From NCBI GenBank assembly GCA_027605045.1, contig JAQFWX010000011.1, positions 1,178,001 to 1,242,000 on the forward strand: a DNA stretch of 64,000 nt, given 5' to 3'. Origin of the DNA: Phallus indusiatus. Taxonomy: Eukaryota > Basidiomycota > Agaricomycetes > Phallales > Phallaceae. The position numbers were made by a program, and so were the translations under genes. Shown here in pieces: positions 53,508-64,000 of this stretch. The notes below the pieces were generated by a model. That model was given only the letters and a program-made list of their open reading frames with translations, did not search any database and had not been told where the DNA came from. Position 1 is the stretch's first letter. The number at the start of each line of letters is the position of its first letter.

Positions 53508-54670
53508 CTATAGTTCTTCGTGTATTGAGGCGGAAGATAGAGGGGGTATCAGTGTTTCAACAACTTCGGAAAGCGTACTAGTCCAAGACTCCTCTGAGTT
53601 CGATATATAGGAAACGGTTGGGACTACGTCTGACAAGTCCACGGAGGTAGGTTGCATTCCAACAGCATCATTCACTGAATCAACATGACGGTCGCCGAAT
53701 TCAGGTAAGAAGCGTGTCCACCAAAAAGCAGCCCGGAAGGTTTTATCTAAAACACGCTGCTTCAAGATAAAGAGGCAGACTAGAAGGAAAAAGATGAGTG
53801 CTCCCAAAAGTAGAAGACGATCCATCCAATCTGATCTCTGAAGAGCGATGATAAGATGCTTTGAAGTATCTAGTAAAGTGCTCAAGGTATCATATACGGT
53901 GGTCGTGGAACGTAAGTTGGCGGAAGATTCCTCTAACGGGAAGGTCATGCATGAGTAAAGCCGTCGGAAATGCATACTTGCCTAACATCTGGACAGATAG
54001 AACAGAACGCTCTAGTTCTCCTTGCATCAAGTTTATGGTTCGTTGAAGGGCTTCCGTAACATTGTTACTTGCATGCATAATCGTGCTGTGAAGGCAAGTT
54101 TTAATAATTTATAGGTACGTCATATAATCAAATTCTTACTTTTCTTTTTCATCCAAGTGTTTCTCTCTCGCAGCAGACGATCGCAAAAGTTCTTCATGAT
54201 TCGACTGAGCTTGGGAGTCCAGGGTTTTCTTCGATGTTAATAAAGCTATCCGACTGTCCATGCGCAATCTGATTCCTCATGAGGATAATCCGACGAACCA
54301 GCATTACATAGATGACATACTGCCCAAAACTGCTTTTAAACTCTTCAACTTTGACGGCAAGCTCCTTTTGTGAACGTTTCTTCGGCTGATCATCAATAAG
54401 CAGTTCTAAAGACTTCAAAACCATAGTCACATGTGAGATAATTGCACAATCTTAGGTTATAGATGAGACGTATGAGATTACCTGGAGCAGCTGAGAGAAA
54501 CGCTCCATATCTTCGCGTAGTTCGGCTGCGCACTGCTGCTGGCCAGCTAATGAACCTTTGTAATCCCGTAGGCGCGGTATTTTGTAGTCTTTAATGTCCC
54601 TTTGCTGGCTTCCCAGCTCTTCAATAAGATTAACCGCATCCTCTGTTAGAGTAACGGGGACAGGAGGCAT
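53508..54670 (-). CDS. SEC20: SNARE protein Sec20
   Basis: Sec20 is the Golgi-to-ER retrograde Qb-type SNARE of the Ufe1/Use1/Dsl1 complex. The N-terminal exon begins MPPVPVTLTEDAVNLIEELG and contains KDYKIPRLRDYKGSLAGQQQ. The conserved SNARE part is NVTEALQRTINLMQGELERS, then VLSVQMLGESSANLRSTTTV and YDTLSTLLDTSKHLIIALQR. The C-terminal anchor is SDWMDRLLLLGALIFFLLVC with LFILKQRVLDKTFRAAFWWT after it. The short luminal tail ends in IHEEL, which resembles an HDEL-type retrieval signal as expected for Sec20. Four exons. Divergent from ornithine decarboxylase. Confidence 0.88.
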
Positions 54671-55430
54671 CTGATGACGTAACTGGTGCAGTTTGTTTAC
54701 ATAAAAGTCCCGAACTAACTACGATCAGACCCGACTAACATGCACACCAATGAAAAAATAAAATCGTATGCTGCTCGATATTTGATCTGTTACCTATGGT
54801 CATCATTGACATGCGTTCTATGTCAGTGTCTGCTAAAGTAAATACATACGCTTCATTCTTGTTCAATCTGGTGGGGTTAGGTACCTAGTCGCATGATATA
54901 ACGTATACAATTGGCCCGGGATGTCAGAGTATGGAGAAAATTGGCATCGCCTCCAGAGCCACTGGTGCCGCGTTTCAGTATGTCGGGGGTACCTTGGAAA
55001 TACCACTTATCCCGTCTGTCCAAGTGAAGCGAACAGTAAAGCGACTGTCGGTTTGCTCTAAAAGGACTCCAGAGGCGTTTTACTTTATGTAACAGCTATT
55101 TCATTGAAGTCAAGATTCAAATCTCTAACATTCCCAGTTGAATAAAATAGTGTCCAAGGGTGGGTTTTACAAGTTACTTTGCATGCCCTCTATAGAAGTC
55201 AATATCTGGAAATGGCTTCTACTAGTTCAAAGAAGCGCGAGCTGGACAATCTACTTGACGAATTAGTGCTTGATTAGAAAAAAGTAATCGTCTGGAAACA
55301 CTTACAAGGGACTTGGAAGTTCTCAGTACGTTCCATCGCGGTCCGCTGGATGTAGACGCCCGAATTACGTGAGGAAAGGCGCTGTGGTTCATATACTCTA
55401 CAATTTCTATGCATGTAGCCTCCTTACTCG
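54671..55430. promoter_or_regulatory. Sec20/ODC divergent region with a candidate upstream ORF
   Basis: About 760 bp with no recognised gene. A 21-codon ORF beginning MASTSSKKRELDNLL lies at 55212-55277 on the plus strand, about 155 bp before the ornithine decarboxylase ATG. It may be a uORF if the transcript starts upstream of it. Confidence 0.35.
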
Positions 55431-57029
55431 ATGGCACAACCCGACGTGTTTCCTATTGACGTCGAATTTGCTCACCCAAAAGACTCATTTGCCATTTGTT
55501 CTGAACCATCTGATGGTTTTCTTTTATCTTGTCCTTCAATTCTTGACTGTGGTTATGTCAACGATTCCACGTTCCCCTTTGAATCTGAAATTATATTCCC
55601 AGGACTACCGAAGCTTCTTTCCGGCCATCCAGACATCCACCTTCGTGAAGGCATAATCCGTGCTTTCGCTGACAACGCCCCCAACTCTGAACGTGCTTTT
55701 TTCGCCGCTGATCTAAGTCAGGTTTACGCGCAACATGCTAGGTGGGTGAGGAACCTGCCAGACGTGGAACCGTTTTTTGGTGCGATTCATCATCACCTTT
55801 GAATAAATTTCTTCGCATGCTTACGTACAATATCTCCTTTTCTTTTCACTCTTCTTCAAGCTATCAAAAGTAATCCCGATCTATATGTCTTGCGACTTCT
55901 TGCTGGTCTTGGAGCCGGCTTTGATTGCGCATCACACAACGAAATACGACAAGTTTTGGATTTGGGCGTAGATCCTTCTCGTATCATATTTGCAAATCCT
56001 TGCAAACCAGCTTCTTTTATTCGCTCTGCTGCCAGGGATTCTGTCAGCATGATGACGTTCGACAATTCGGATGAGCTGGTCAAGATTTCTCGGGTGCATC
56101 CAAAGGCTAAACTGGTGCTTCGGATCTTGACGGATGACTCCAAGAGTCTTTGTAGACTGGGCCTTAAATTCGGTGCACCATTGTCATCGGTGCCCATGTT
56201 ACTGGGGAGGGCACGCGAGTTGAAACTGGATGTCATTGGAGTCAGCTTTCACGTTGGTAGTGGATGTATGGATCCATATGCGTTCAGTGATGCGGTCAAG
56301 CATGCCAAACAGGCGTTCGTTATGGGAAATGCAGCTGGCTACAATTTTACTTTACTTGATGTTGGTGGAGGATTTGAGGATGGAGAATTCGAGAATATGG
56401 CTGGAATACTTCGCGAGGCGATTGATACTCACTTTCCTGCGCGAAAAGCAGAAGGAATTAGAATAATTGCGGAGCCTGGGCGATTTTTCGTTGCTCGAGC
56501 CTTCACACTTGCTGCCAATATTATTGCCAGACGAGTTGCTTCAACAGAAGCTGCCGACAGCTGCAAACCGCAGATAATGTGTACGTCAAAGTGATTTTTT
56601 TTTCTACTGCCCGCTGTATTATCTCACCCCATAGACTATATCAACGATGGCGTATATGGCTCGTTCAATTGCATCATGTTTGACCATCAAACGGTGCATC
56701 CTTATGTTGTTACACTGAATGGATCCTTTCCGTCTTCTTCCAGCCTTGCTCGGGAAGCACTGATACCGTGTTCTGTTTGGGGACCAACCTGCGATTCGAT
56801 TGATTGTGTGTGTCCGCTGGTAGAATTGCCTTCGGGTTTGGAAGTGGGAGATTGGCTTGGATTCCGGGGAATGGGGGCATACACGCTTTGTGCAGCCAGT
56901 CAATTCAATGGATTCGAGACGAGCCATGTGGTATACACGTCGGGTATCGAGGGTAGCATAGAGTCGAACGCGGTTCGCAGGGTGCTTGGGACGATGATGG
57001 TGATGATGATGGAGAAGAAAGATGGTTGA
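55431..57029 (+). CDS. SPE1: Ornithine decarboxylase
   Basis: PLP enzyme making putrescine, the first step of polyamine synthesis. The protein begins MAQPDVFPIDVEFAHPKDSF, then NSERAFFAADLSQVYAQHAR. The PLP-lysine motif AIKSNPD is made across an intron (55774-55861). Then come LLAGLGAGFDCASHNEIRQV, RIIFANPCKPASFIRSAARD, VIGVSFHVGSGCMDPYAFSD (PLP phosphate and ornithine contacts), TLLDVGGGFED, RIIAEPGRFFVARAFTLAAN, YINDGVYGSFNCIMFDHQTV and SVWGPTCDSIDCVCPLVELP with the active-site Cys of CDSID. All key residues are present. Only two introns. The tail contains a repeated Met/Val run from GATGATG triplets at 56994-57015. Regulation by antizyme and leader ORFs is common for ODC and would fit the long leader here. 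Confidence 0.95.
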
Positions 57030-57501
57030 AGACACACAAACAAAAATGATAAGATAGATTATTAGTTATTATACACCAGAGTTGCATAGATATTTGTCCT
57101 GTATGTATTTGTTTCCTGTGAGGCCGCGTTTCACACTCCCTTCACCCGTTCATTCATTCAATGTATATTTTGATTGTTTCTGAGATGGATGATCCTCGGA
57201 AAGGGAGTCATTGGGGATGATGCTGCGGGTTGTTGCCGAGTACAGATATACATACATAACCGTCAAGATAAGGTACCATGGTTATTATGATGACGAGGCG
57301 TATGACGTGTAAAAAAATGACCCACGTGACCCACGTGACACGTCCCCAAACAAAGCACATACATACGCCCACAGCTCTCATTTTTTCGTTTTTTTTCGCT
57401 CCCCGTTGCAGCCCGTCCTCTCCCTCACTCCCTCCCTCACTCGCTTGCTCTCCCACTCGTTTTCTTCACTCCTCCCTTCCGTACTACCCGCAGTGATAAA
57501 C
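57030..57501. promoter_or_regulatory. Intergenic region with tandem CACGTG boxes
   Basis: About 470 bp between ornithine decarboxylase and the GPI protein. At 57319-57340 the word GACCCACGTG occurs twice in a row, with a third ACGTG word at 57305 and an ACACGT after it. CACGTG is the binding site of bHLH factors. A CT-rich stretch (57400-57490) follows up to the ATG. Confidence 0.55.
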
Positions 57502-58517
57502 ATGTTGCAAGTTCTCGTCGCCTCTGCCATTGTGCTCGGTGCTACCGTCCTTCCCTCGATGGCTCAGACATTTACCGTGAACACTCCGTGAGTTTCTCTT
57601 CTGAGAACAAGTGTCTCGTTTCTTCTCTTGCAGCGTAACCATGGAACTCACTTGTTGACTGATCTTCCGTCGTCTCTCAGGGCTTCGTGCCTTCAGGCAG
57701 GTCGTCTTCCTTCCATCTTATTCATGTGTTTTTGACTTGTCTTCCTTGTTCTTGTGTACTTGTTGTAGTGTACCGCATGTCTTCTCAATTGGGCGTATGT
57801 TTATTCCAATCTCCCTCTTAATGACAGTCGCACGTGCCCTAATCAAATCTTCACAGAGAATCGCCTGCTCATCCCGTATTCACCCTTTCGATCATCCCCG
57901 CTGAACAGACTTCTGCTCCTCCGCTTATCCCCGCCGTGCAAACCAATGACACCCAAATCACTTTCCTTGCACCCTTCGGAGTGAACACACAGTTCACCAT
58001 TCAAGTCACAGATGCTACTGGCCAGCGGCAATTTAGCTCTCCTGTTAACGTTGTTAGCGGCCGTAAGTTTGTTTAATCGTCACTATTCACCCCTTCTTTT
58101 CTCATGAATGAGCATAGCAACCTCCAGTTGCGTGAATGACCCCAATTTCAATGCATTTCCCTCCGTTCCAGGTTACACTGTTGGTAATGGAACAAGTGGT
58201 TCTTCCAGCAGCAGCTCCGGCAGCTCGTCCGGCTCTTCCAGCCCTTCCAGGTAACGTTCATGTCCCTTGCTCTTTCAACCATTATTATTATTATCTTACC
58301 TCGTCTTATTTTATAAACTAGCTCCGGTTCCGGTTCCAGTCCTTCCCCTTCTTCTACTGGTCCCACCACTGCCGGCTCCTCCAGTTCCTCAGGCGGTGGT
58401 ACTTCTACCTCCACCACTAGCAGCCCCTCTGGTTCTCCTAGCAAGAGCAGTGCTACTGCTCTCACTTCGAGTTACTTTGCCTTATTCGGTGCCCTCTTGG
58501 TCGCCCTCTTTGCCTAG
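57502..58517 (+). CDS. Secreted Ser-rich GPI-anchored protein
   Basis: The protein starts with a signal peptide (MLQVLVASAIVLGATVLPSM, cleavage likely after AQT). The mature part has several Cys residues in short exons (ASCLQ, CTACLLNWAE) and then a beta-type domain: HPVFTLSIIPAEQTSAPPLI, ITFLAPFGVNTQFTIQVTDA and GQRQFSSPVNVVSG. A Ser/Thr/Pro/Gly stalk follows from about residue 140. The C-terminus SSATALTSSYFALFGALLVA with LFA is a hydrophobic GPI-attachment signal. This is the common layout of fungal cell-wall adhesin-like or Kre9/Knh1-type proteins, in which the domain is a Ser-Thr-rich membrane-anchored fold. About five introns. Exact family not certain. Confidence 0.8.
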
Positions 58518-59152
58518 GCAAACAGAAAGATAACTCATGTCATGGCACTGGCACCGTGGTGCCTTGGTTACTCTCACCCTTTCTCTTTTTCACTTACCAG
58601 CAAAAAGAACCCCTTTCGCACCCTTTCTACCTTTGATCTGATTAATACCCGTGCTTTATTTTTTCGAAAATGAACTATCGGTCCTCTGTTATCTCCATCT
58701 ACTCTGAACTTTTTGTTTTTGTTTACGTTGTTTGTTATTCTCTTCTTAGTCAGTAGACCCCGAAAACGTTGTCTCTTAGTTACGTCTTTCTTGTTTGCTG
58801 CCACGCCAGTGAACCATGGCCTCATTTTTTAATGTTTTCCTTTTTTTCAAATACGAATTCTTTTACGGCTTTTTCTCCTGCGATGTGAATTTTTTGAGTT
58901 GCAGAACATTTGTGGCTGAGACATTGAAAAAAAATAAAATAAAAAAAAAAAAAACAACCTTGACCCGCTTAGTCAACAAGTGTCTGGAGTGTCGGATGAC
59001 GCCATCCTTTTGGTAAAATTTCTCTCGGTCTTTCTTCCGCCTCTTTTTTTCCTTTTTTTTTCTTCTTCTCTCCGCTGTCCTCTTCATCTCTAATTTTTAC
59101 TTCCTCTTCTTTCAATCGTTCGACTCGTTTCCCCGTCGTTGTGTATTTGTCA
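58518..59152. other. Intergenic region, T-rich then A-rich
   Basis: About 635 bp between co-directional genes. T-rich words follow the stop of the GPI gene, an A-run lies at 58925-58955, and a long CT-rich stretch (59022-59150) precedes the next start. No gene recognised. Confidence 0.45.
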
Positions 59153-61063
59153 ATGTACGACGACAACGATTCACTATTTGGTAGCCCGCCACCCTCCCCG
59201 GAGAGAGGTAGGTCACCGGTCTTAGCATTACCGGAGGATTCAGGATGGCGCATGGAAAATGCAGTTGTGCATACACAAAACGTGGGGACTATTGCACTAC
59301 CTGGTTCCCAAAACAATTTTTCTAAAATCCCAGCTCCATCAGCCGTGTCAAATGCCTGTTCAAACAGGCCCCCTTTCCTCAAGCTAACACCAGCCTCAGT
59401 CGAGTGTGGACGAAATGTCGAGCCAGCAACCCGCCGCTCTACCCAGACAACAACTACATCCCGCTCTCATCAAAAACATCCAGCAGCAGCACATTCCCAG
59501 CGAATGGACCGCACTTTATCAGACCTTGTTAGCCTAATATCCCATTTCGGTCCTGTACAGTCGATCAAGCTGCCGTCGTCGTCAGTAAAGTTCAACCCAA
59601 ACACTTCTAATCAACAGGGGACCAAGGAAAACCCAATTCAAGTAGATGACTGTCATCCCGCACCTGCACCCTCACCCTCACCCTCATCCGCACCCATCGA
59701 TGCTGTTAACAACGCATTGATCGCCTTGGCAAGTACCGTTGCTAGTGCCTTGAAGCTTTCCAATGCCTCCCAAGACCACCCGCCTCTTTCAGAGCCTGCA
59801 GTTCATCACGTCTTACAAAGCATCAAACACGACCCCAAGCTCATTCCTACTCTTCAAGCTACACATGAGTATCTAAATAGCGTTCCTACCTATCATCTTA
59901 GCCAAGCACCTGGCCCTACTGGGAATACCGTTTCAAATCCACCATCGAGGCCAAAACGAAAACGGAAACATACTGGTCCTCGAGTTCCCGCCGGCGCTGA
60001 ACACTGGGATGTTCCTTTCCCCTTCGCCCCCGGACATGCTCCCGCAGGGTATCCCACACAGTGGCAACTGGAGCGTGGACGACGAGTATTAGGCGAACTC
60101 TTGGGTCTTTTCGAGCGAGCATTTGTTCAAAGTAGGATCAGTAGGGATTCTTCATTTTTTTCTGAAACAAATTTGGAGACCTCGGAGCCACCACCTTCAA
60201 AACGACCGCGCCTCTCCTCAACGTGTCCTTCTTTCAGCGAAAAAAAATACAGTTACAGTGACACCCAAGTTACTGCTGAACAAGTATTTCCTCCTACCGG
60301 TTTGGACGCACAGCGTATGACGGAATGGCTATCATCAATTTCTGCGCCACCCCCGCCGATGCCCATTGAGTCTATTATCGACCGACATATCTCAACAAAT
60401 ACTTCTTCCTTCAATGCTACTACATCGCATCTGGATTTTTCACTAGATGATATTAGTAATATCATGGACATATCTTCCTCCGATGTCTCGATGCCGTCTC
60501 AGCTTCCAACCATGGATTTCACGCAGTTATTCGACGCTTTGCACTGTCACCCTTTGAATTCTGACTACGATGCAGCGATAATCGGCCCTCGATCTGCACC
60601 GGACTACTCAATCGACCTAGTTCCTTCAGTAGATGCTTTCTCCAAATCTTTCAATCCAGACGCGTCGTCCGCATCTTTGCCAACTGTACTTCTTGAAGAT
60701 TTTCCGCGTGTGGATTTAGATTCAGTCGAAGGTAGGTTCGCCTCGAACGTGACATTACCGGACGCTTTTTATCTTCATAACGCAGTGCAATCGATGCAGA
60801 CGATTCCCACAGCATCAGGATCATCTTCCGTTCGAGAAGGAACGCCGTTAGAACCGCCATCCCCAGAGGCCCAGAATTCTTACGCGCAAGAAAAACGTTT
60901 CAATTCTACTCAACTACAGCGCAAAGCTACTCTTTTGTTCAGGGCACAGGAGTACCGAAAACAGCTACTGCAAGAGTTGGATAGAGTTACAGTTAAAAAA
61001 TGGGAATTGCAAATTGAGGAGGGTGTCTTGCAAAACCTTCAAAAAGCAACGGGATCTTCATGA
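59153..61063 (+). CDS. Orphan Ser/Pro-rich protein, single exon
   Basis: No family recognised. The whole reading frame is uninterrupted (about 636 residues), unusual beside its intron-rich neighbours. The likely start is MYDDNDSLFGSPPPSPERGR; an in-frame ATG four codons earlier (59141) is possible. The middle holds a basic stretch SRPKRKRKHTGPRVPAGAEH that could be a nuclear localisation signal, followed by the most ordered part, DVPFPFAPGHAPAGYPTQWQ, then LERGRRVLGELLGLFERAFV. A second basic word, PPPSKRPRLSS, follows. The C-terminus is a probable coiled coil, KATLLFRAQEYRKQLLQELD to QNLQKA. It is therefore probably a nuclear protein, perhaps a transcription regulator, but no domain is recognised. 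It converges on the YIPF6-like gene with 53 bp between stops. Confidence 0.65.
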   Translation: MYDDNDSLFGSPPPSPERGRSPVLALPEDSGWRMENAVVHTQNVGTIALPGSQNNFSKIPAPSAVSNACSNRPPFLKLTPASVECGRNVEPATRRSTQTTTTSRSHQKHPAAAHSQRMDRTLSDLVSLISHFGPVQSIKLPSSSVKFNPNTSNQQGTKENPIQVDDCHPAPAPSPSPSSAPIDAVNNALIALASTVASALKLSNASQDHPPLSEPAVHHVLQSIKHDPKLIPTLQATHEYLNSVPTYHLSQAPGPTGNTVSNPPSRPKRKRKHTGPRVPAGAEHWDVPFPFAPGHAPAGYPTQWQLERGRRVLGELLGLFERAFVQSRISRDSSFFSETNLETSEPPPSKRPRLSSTCPSFSEKKYSYSDTQVTAEQVFPPTGLDAQRMTEWLSSISAPPPPMPIESIIDRHISTNTSSFNATTSHLDFSLDDISNIMDISSSDVSMPSQLPTMDFTQLFDALHCHPLNSDYDAAIIGPRSAPDYSIDLVPSVDAFSKSFNPDASSASLPTVLLEDFPRVDLDSVEGRFASNVTLPDAFYLHNAVQSMQTIPTASGSSSVREGTPLEPPSPEAQNSYAQEKRFNSTQLQRKATLLFRAQEYRKQLLQELDRVTVKKWELQIEEGVLQNLQKATGSS

Positions 61064-61116
61064 CACGAGCGATTAGTTCATGTAACGACCCACATTCAAT
61101 TATCATAGTAGTAAAT

Positions 61117-62446
61117 CTATTCAATCATTATCATCCACGCGAGAATGAAATAAAACATTCTGTAATAATAATAATAATAATGATAATAATAACCAATTTA
61201 GTCTCCGAGAAAGGGTAAAGGGCGGCAGAAAGCACTTACAGCAGAGGGTATACAGCCAAAAATATACGTTGTGAGTCTATTTTTGTTCCGTCGAGGAAGT
61301 TAACAGAAGCTTGAAAAAAAAATGGGTATACAATGGAGGACTACCGCTTGGTCAGTAGGACTTACCCCAGCAACACCAAGCCCAGGCTAGCATAGTGACT
61401 GGCGCGCGAATCCAGAGTTTACGGACAAAGCAGGCAGTCAATGCCGCGATATCCAGAGGTGCAATGCAATAGCCTAAAGCACAAAGCCCCTGAAAAAAAG
61501 ACCTATATAACAGTTGAGTTCTGTTGGTATTTCGTTGCTGCATTGTACAAAACTCACACCCTGCCACCCAGTAACTGCAGAAACGCCAGATGGTTTTAGA
61601 CAAAGTAAAGGAAAGGAAAGGAAAGTAGAGGTAAACGGACCTTAGCCTGGACAGTGACAACTAAAGAACCCACAGATACAATTACAACTACACCAGTAAA
61701 TACGCCTAGCGATTGACTAGGGGGTGCCTACGAAATGATGAATAATTAAAAGACAGAAATTACAACCCTACATACGTTGATGCTGAGCATAATACCTAAC
61801 AGAAGGCACAATATCAGTGGCCCCCAAAGATCCCAATCTCTAAACCCGATAATCAATAGATTCGAGTAAACAGAGAGGCACATGGCAGAAAACTAAGTAC
61901 CTCAGAACTTCACGACTGCTTCCGGTGCGCTTGGGATACAACACTTGCACAAGTTTCGTATATATGGATAGCAGATCTCGTGCCTAAAGTGAGAGGTCAT
62001 GAGTGTACGTGCGTTGAAAGTTTGGAAATTTAATAAAATTACGATAGTCGTTGTAACAGGCTCATCTAAAGTATCAACCCCGGTGTATCTATTATGTACA
62101 TAGAACATTTCATATCCACTGAGCCTTGAGAGGGAAGGGATTCACCTTGTTTCAAGCCGTAACCCGCCAACAGTCTTCTTAGTATTATTCGACGACGATG
62201 ACAAGGCCGTTATATTCCCGGACAACCGCGCATTGGCTGCAGATGACTGCGTTTCCGAACGGTTCTCAGTGCTTTTGTTGATTGTTTCAACAGGTGTAAG
62301 GACTGGCTGGGAGAATGCAGGCATTGATTCCTCATCAAATTCATCGTCGTCTGCGAAAGAGTTTTTATCAGTTCAAAAAAATCTAACCAGTTTACAGATC
62401 TTGAAGTACCTGCGAGGATATACTTGGATGGACTCGGGTTTGACAT
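61117..62446 (-). CDS. YIPF6-like Yip1-domain membrane protein
   Basis: Yip1-domain proteins are five-helix proteins of the ER-Golgi system that interact with Rab/Ypt GTPases. The first exon is MSNPSPSKYILAD, joined to DDEFDEESMPAFSQPVLTPV. The conserved block reads TLDEPVTTTI, then KLVQVLYPKRTGSREVLRDW and DLWGPLILCLLLGIMLSINA, then QSLGVFTGVVVIVSVGSLVV, FFQGLCALGYCIAPLDIAAL, TACFVRKLWIRAPVTMLAWA and SVNFLDGTKIDSQRIFLAVY. A last intron with a TTA-repeat polypyrimidine region joins PLL to MFYFILAWMIMIE and the stop at 61117. The LDEPV and DLWGPL words are typical of the YIPF6 branch. Nine exons. Confidence 0.85.
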
Positions 62447-62525
62447 TCTGAATTCTTTGAACGTGTGCGGTGACGTCGTGACTTGGATTTAGGTCACACT
62501 TATCAAGTATTCTCGCCACAAACCA

Positions 62526-63908
62526 TGGCATACCAGGTGGGCTTTTAGTTTCCACAAAGCTATTATACCACAATTAATGCTGCCTTGAATATCGCTGTTT
62601 TAGAGCAAAAATATTGAGCGCGAAATTTTCGGCGGTTCCGATTCTGAGCTTTCAGATTTCGAAGGTATGCTACATCATTACGGCTTTGTCGCAATCTGTC
62701 TCTTTACGAGTGTACAATAGAGCCCGTCCGCCGACTTCAACAGGATGAAGAATCCGCTAATGAATCAGGAGAGGACTATCAACAAGAAAGGCATGATAAA
62801 CCTAGAAAGAAGAGGTTAGAAGACGCACAGCGTACTTCCCACAAACGTAAACGTAAAGTACGTACAGAACTTAACATTGAAGAAATGGACCCAGAAACAG
62901 GTGAGAGCTATGATGTCTTAGTTCCTATTTTTGATGACACTAATGATTATTTTTACTAGCTCGCAAAGCTCAAATGGATCTTAAAATCGAATCAATATTA
63001 AAAACAAAGAAAGGAGTTCGGCCTAAAAAGCGCAAAAAGGACGCAGAGGAAGATGTGTTAGATCGTTTTGCGGATGAGGAAGTTTCCCGGCTGAAGGAGA
63101 CTATGATTTTAGCTGCCGAGGAAGACATAGCTTCGAACAGGGATCGTCTCCCAGCTACGTCTAAACTCAAGATGTTGCCACAAGTCGTAGAAATCCTTCA
63201 AAAGTATGCGTTTTTTTTTTGGATGGTCAAATTTGCATAGAACATCGAAATAACTCGTTCTTTTTTTCAAGAAATGGTTACGCTCAGTCAATTATTGACA
63301 ATAATCTTCTTGAAGGGGTACGACGTTGGCTTGAACCCCTTCCCGACAAATCGCTTCCTGCTCTCAACATCCAAACCGCTTTCTTCGACATATTAGGGAA
63401 GATGTACATCGACACTAACACCTTGAAGGATTCTCAGCTCGGTCGTATAGTTTTGTTCTATACGAAGTGTAAGCGTGTTACATCGGCTATCCAGCGACAG
63501 GCAGCCGCCCTTGTTTCTGTTTGGTCCCGACCCATCATTAAACGCTCTGCGTCTTATGTGAGTGGCGTTTAGTTGACTCTACATGTCATATACTTATTGT
63601 TATTGCTTTAGCGAGATCGTCATGTTCCTTTAGCTCCTGAAGATCCAGATGCTCCGATCAGACAAACGGAACGGCTTAACACCATTTTAGCTCGTGGTCG
63701 TCAGGAGAGTGAACGAGGACGTGTACGCAAAAATGCAGTTAGCATTCCACAGGCCGTTCTGGACACATACACCGTCGCACCTCGTCCCCTGGCAGGCGTC
63801 AAATCTAACCCAAGCGTTGACCAGGACGTAGCGCGAAGAAAACACAACGCTGAACGTCTCAGAGCGTTGACAAGGCGCATTGCACAGAATCAAAAAGGGG
63901 GCAAATAA
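62526..63908 (+). CDS. SPN1: Transcription elongation factor Spn1/IWS1
   Basis: Spn1/Iws1 binds Spt6 and RNA polymerase II and acts in elongation and nucleosome handling. The likely first exon is only four codons (MAYQ, 62526-62537), joined by a 79-nt intron to [20 protein letters not shown]. The N-terminal part is acidic and basic by turns ([20 protein letters not shown]). The conserved TFIIS-N-like domain reads [73 protein letters not shown] and [20 protein letters not shown]. The C-terminal basic part has [20 protein letters not shown] and [20 protein letters not shown], stop at 63908. It is divergent from the YIPF6-like gene with about 80 bp between the two ATGs. Confidence 0.92.
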
Positions 63909-64000
63909 TGGGGTGTTTTTCAAATACAATTTGTGTTTAACATTTCGTTCCTCATTATCAATGTATGTGGACAGCAAGTCCTTGTAAGTTATTGAAGTCA

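Overview
This window is nuclear DNA from a filamentous fungus, most probably a mushroom-forming basidiomycete. Genes are dense on both strands and broken by many short introns (about 45-70 nt, GT-AG with rare GC-AG). The gene set is typically fungal: mitochondrial Hsp70, PHO88/SND3, an Srs2-type helicase, an SLM-type PH protein, a metacaspase, a homeodomain factor of the basidiomycete hom/phx1 kind and a Ser-rich GPI-anchored wall protein. No prokaryotic operons, CRISPR arrays or rRNA genes were seen. Gene models below were spliced by eye, so exon borders, and starts in particular, are inferences.

Layout. 0-11 kb: the 3' end of a GMC (cellobiose-dehydrogenase-like) oxidoreductase, an arrestin-like trafficking adaptor with a PY motif, mitochondrial Hsp70, a Ser/Pro-rich orphan, a putative TMEM70-like mitochondrial membrane protein and a stand-alone ACAD10/11-type APH kinase. 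11-19 kb: a seven-helix orphan membrane protein, a class II aldolase/adducin protein, a long HSL-type lipase and clathrin light chain. 19-30 kb: a homeodomain transcription factor, U1-70K of the spliceosome and a Yta7/ATAD2-type bromodomain AAA ATPase. 30-37 kb is the unusual part. It holds a clearly decayed PRP4-type kinase with several stops and frameshifts but recognisable introns, a TRM8 tRNA methyltransferase gene with one frameshift, a 606-bp solo LTR with a 5-bp target duplication, and a metacaspase gene that begins 18 bp beyond that duplication and has at least two frame problems. 37-48 kb: an Srs2/UvrD-type helicase, an orphan single-pass membrane protein, PHO88/SND3, ATP synthase subunit g, an SLM-like PH-domain protein and a WrbA-type quinone reductase. 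49-64 kb: an MFS sugar transporter, a TMEM14 protein, the SNARE Sec20, ornithine decarboxylase, a GPI-anchored secreted protein, an orphan, a YIPF6-like protein and the elongation factor Spn1/IWS1.

Most of these genes are housekeeping genes in unrelated pathways: mitochondrial import and ATP synthesis, secretion (clathrin light chain, Sec20, YIPF6, SND3), transcription and splicing (U1-70K, Yta7, Spn1), DNA repair and polyamine synthesis. I see no cluster built around one pathway. The main points of interest are the decaying 30-37 kb block with its retroelement scar, a frame break in the Gly/Arg-rich tail of U1-70K, and several well-formed orphan proteins, above all the seven-helix protein at 11-12.6 kb. 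No convincing undescribed multi-gene system was found.
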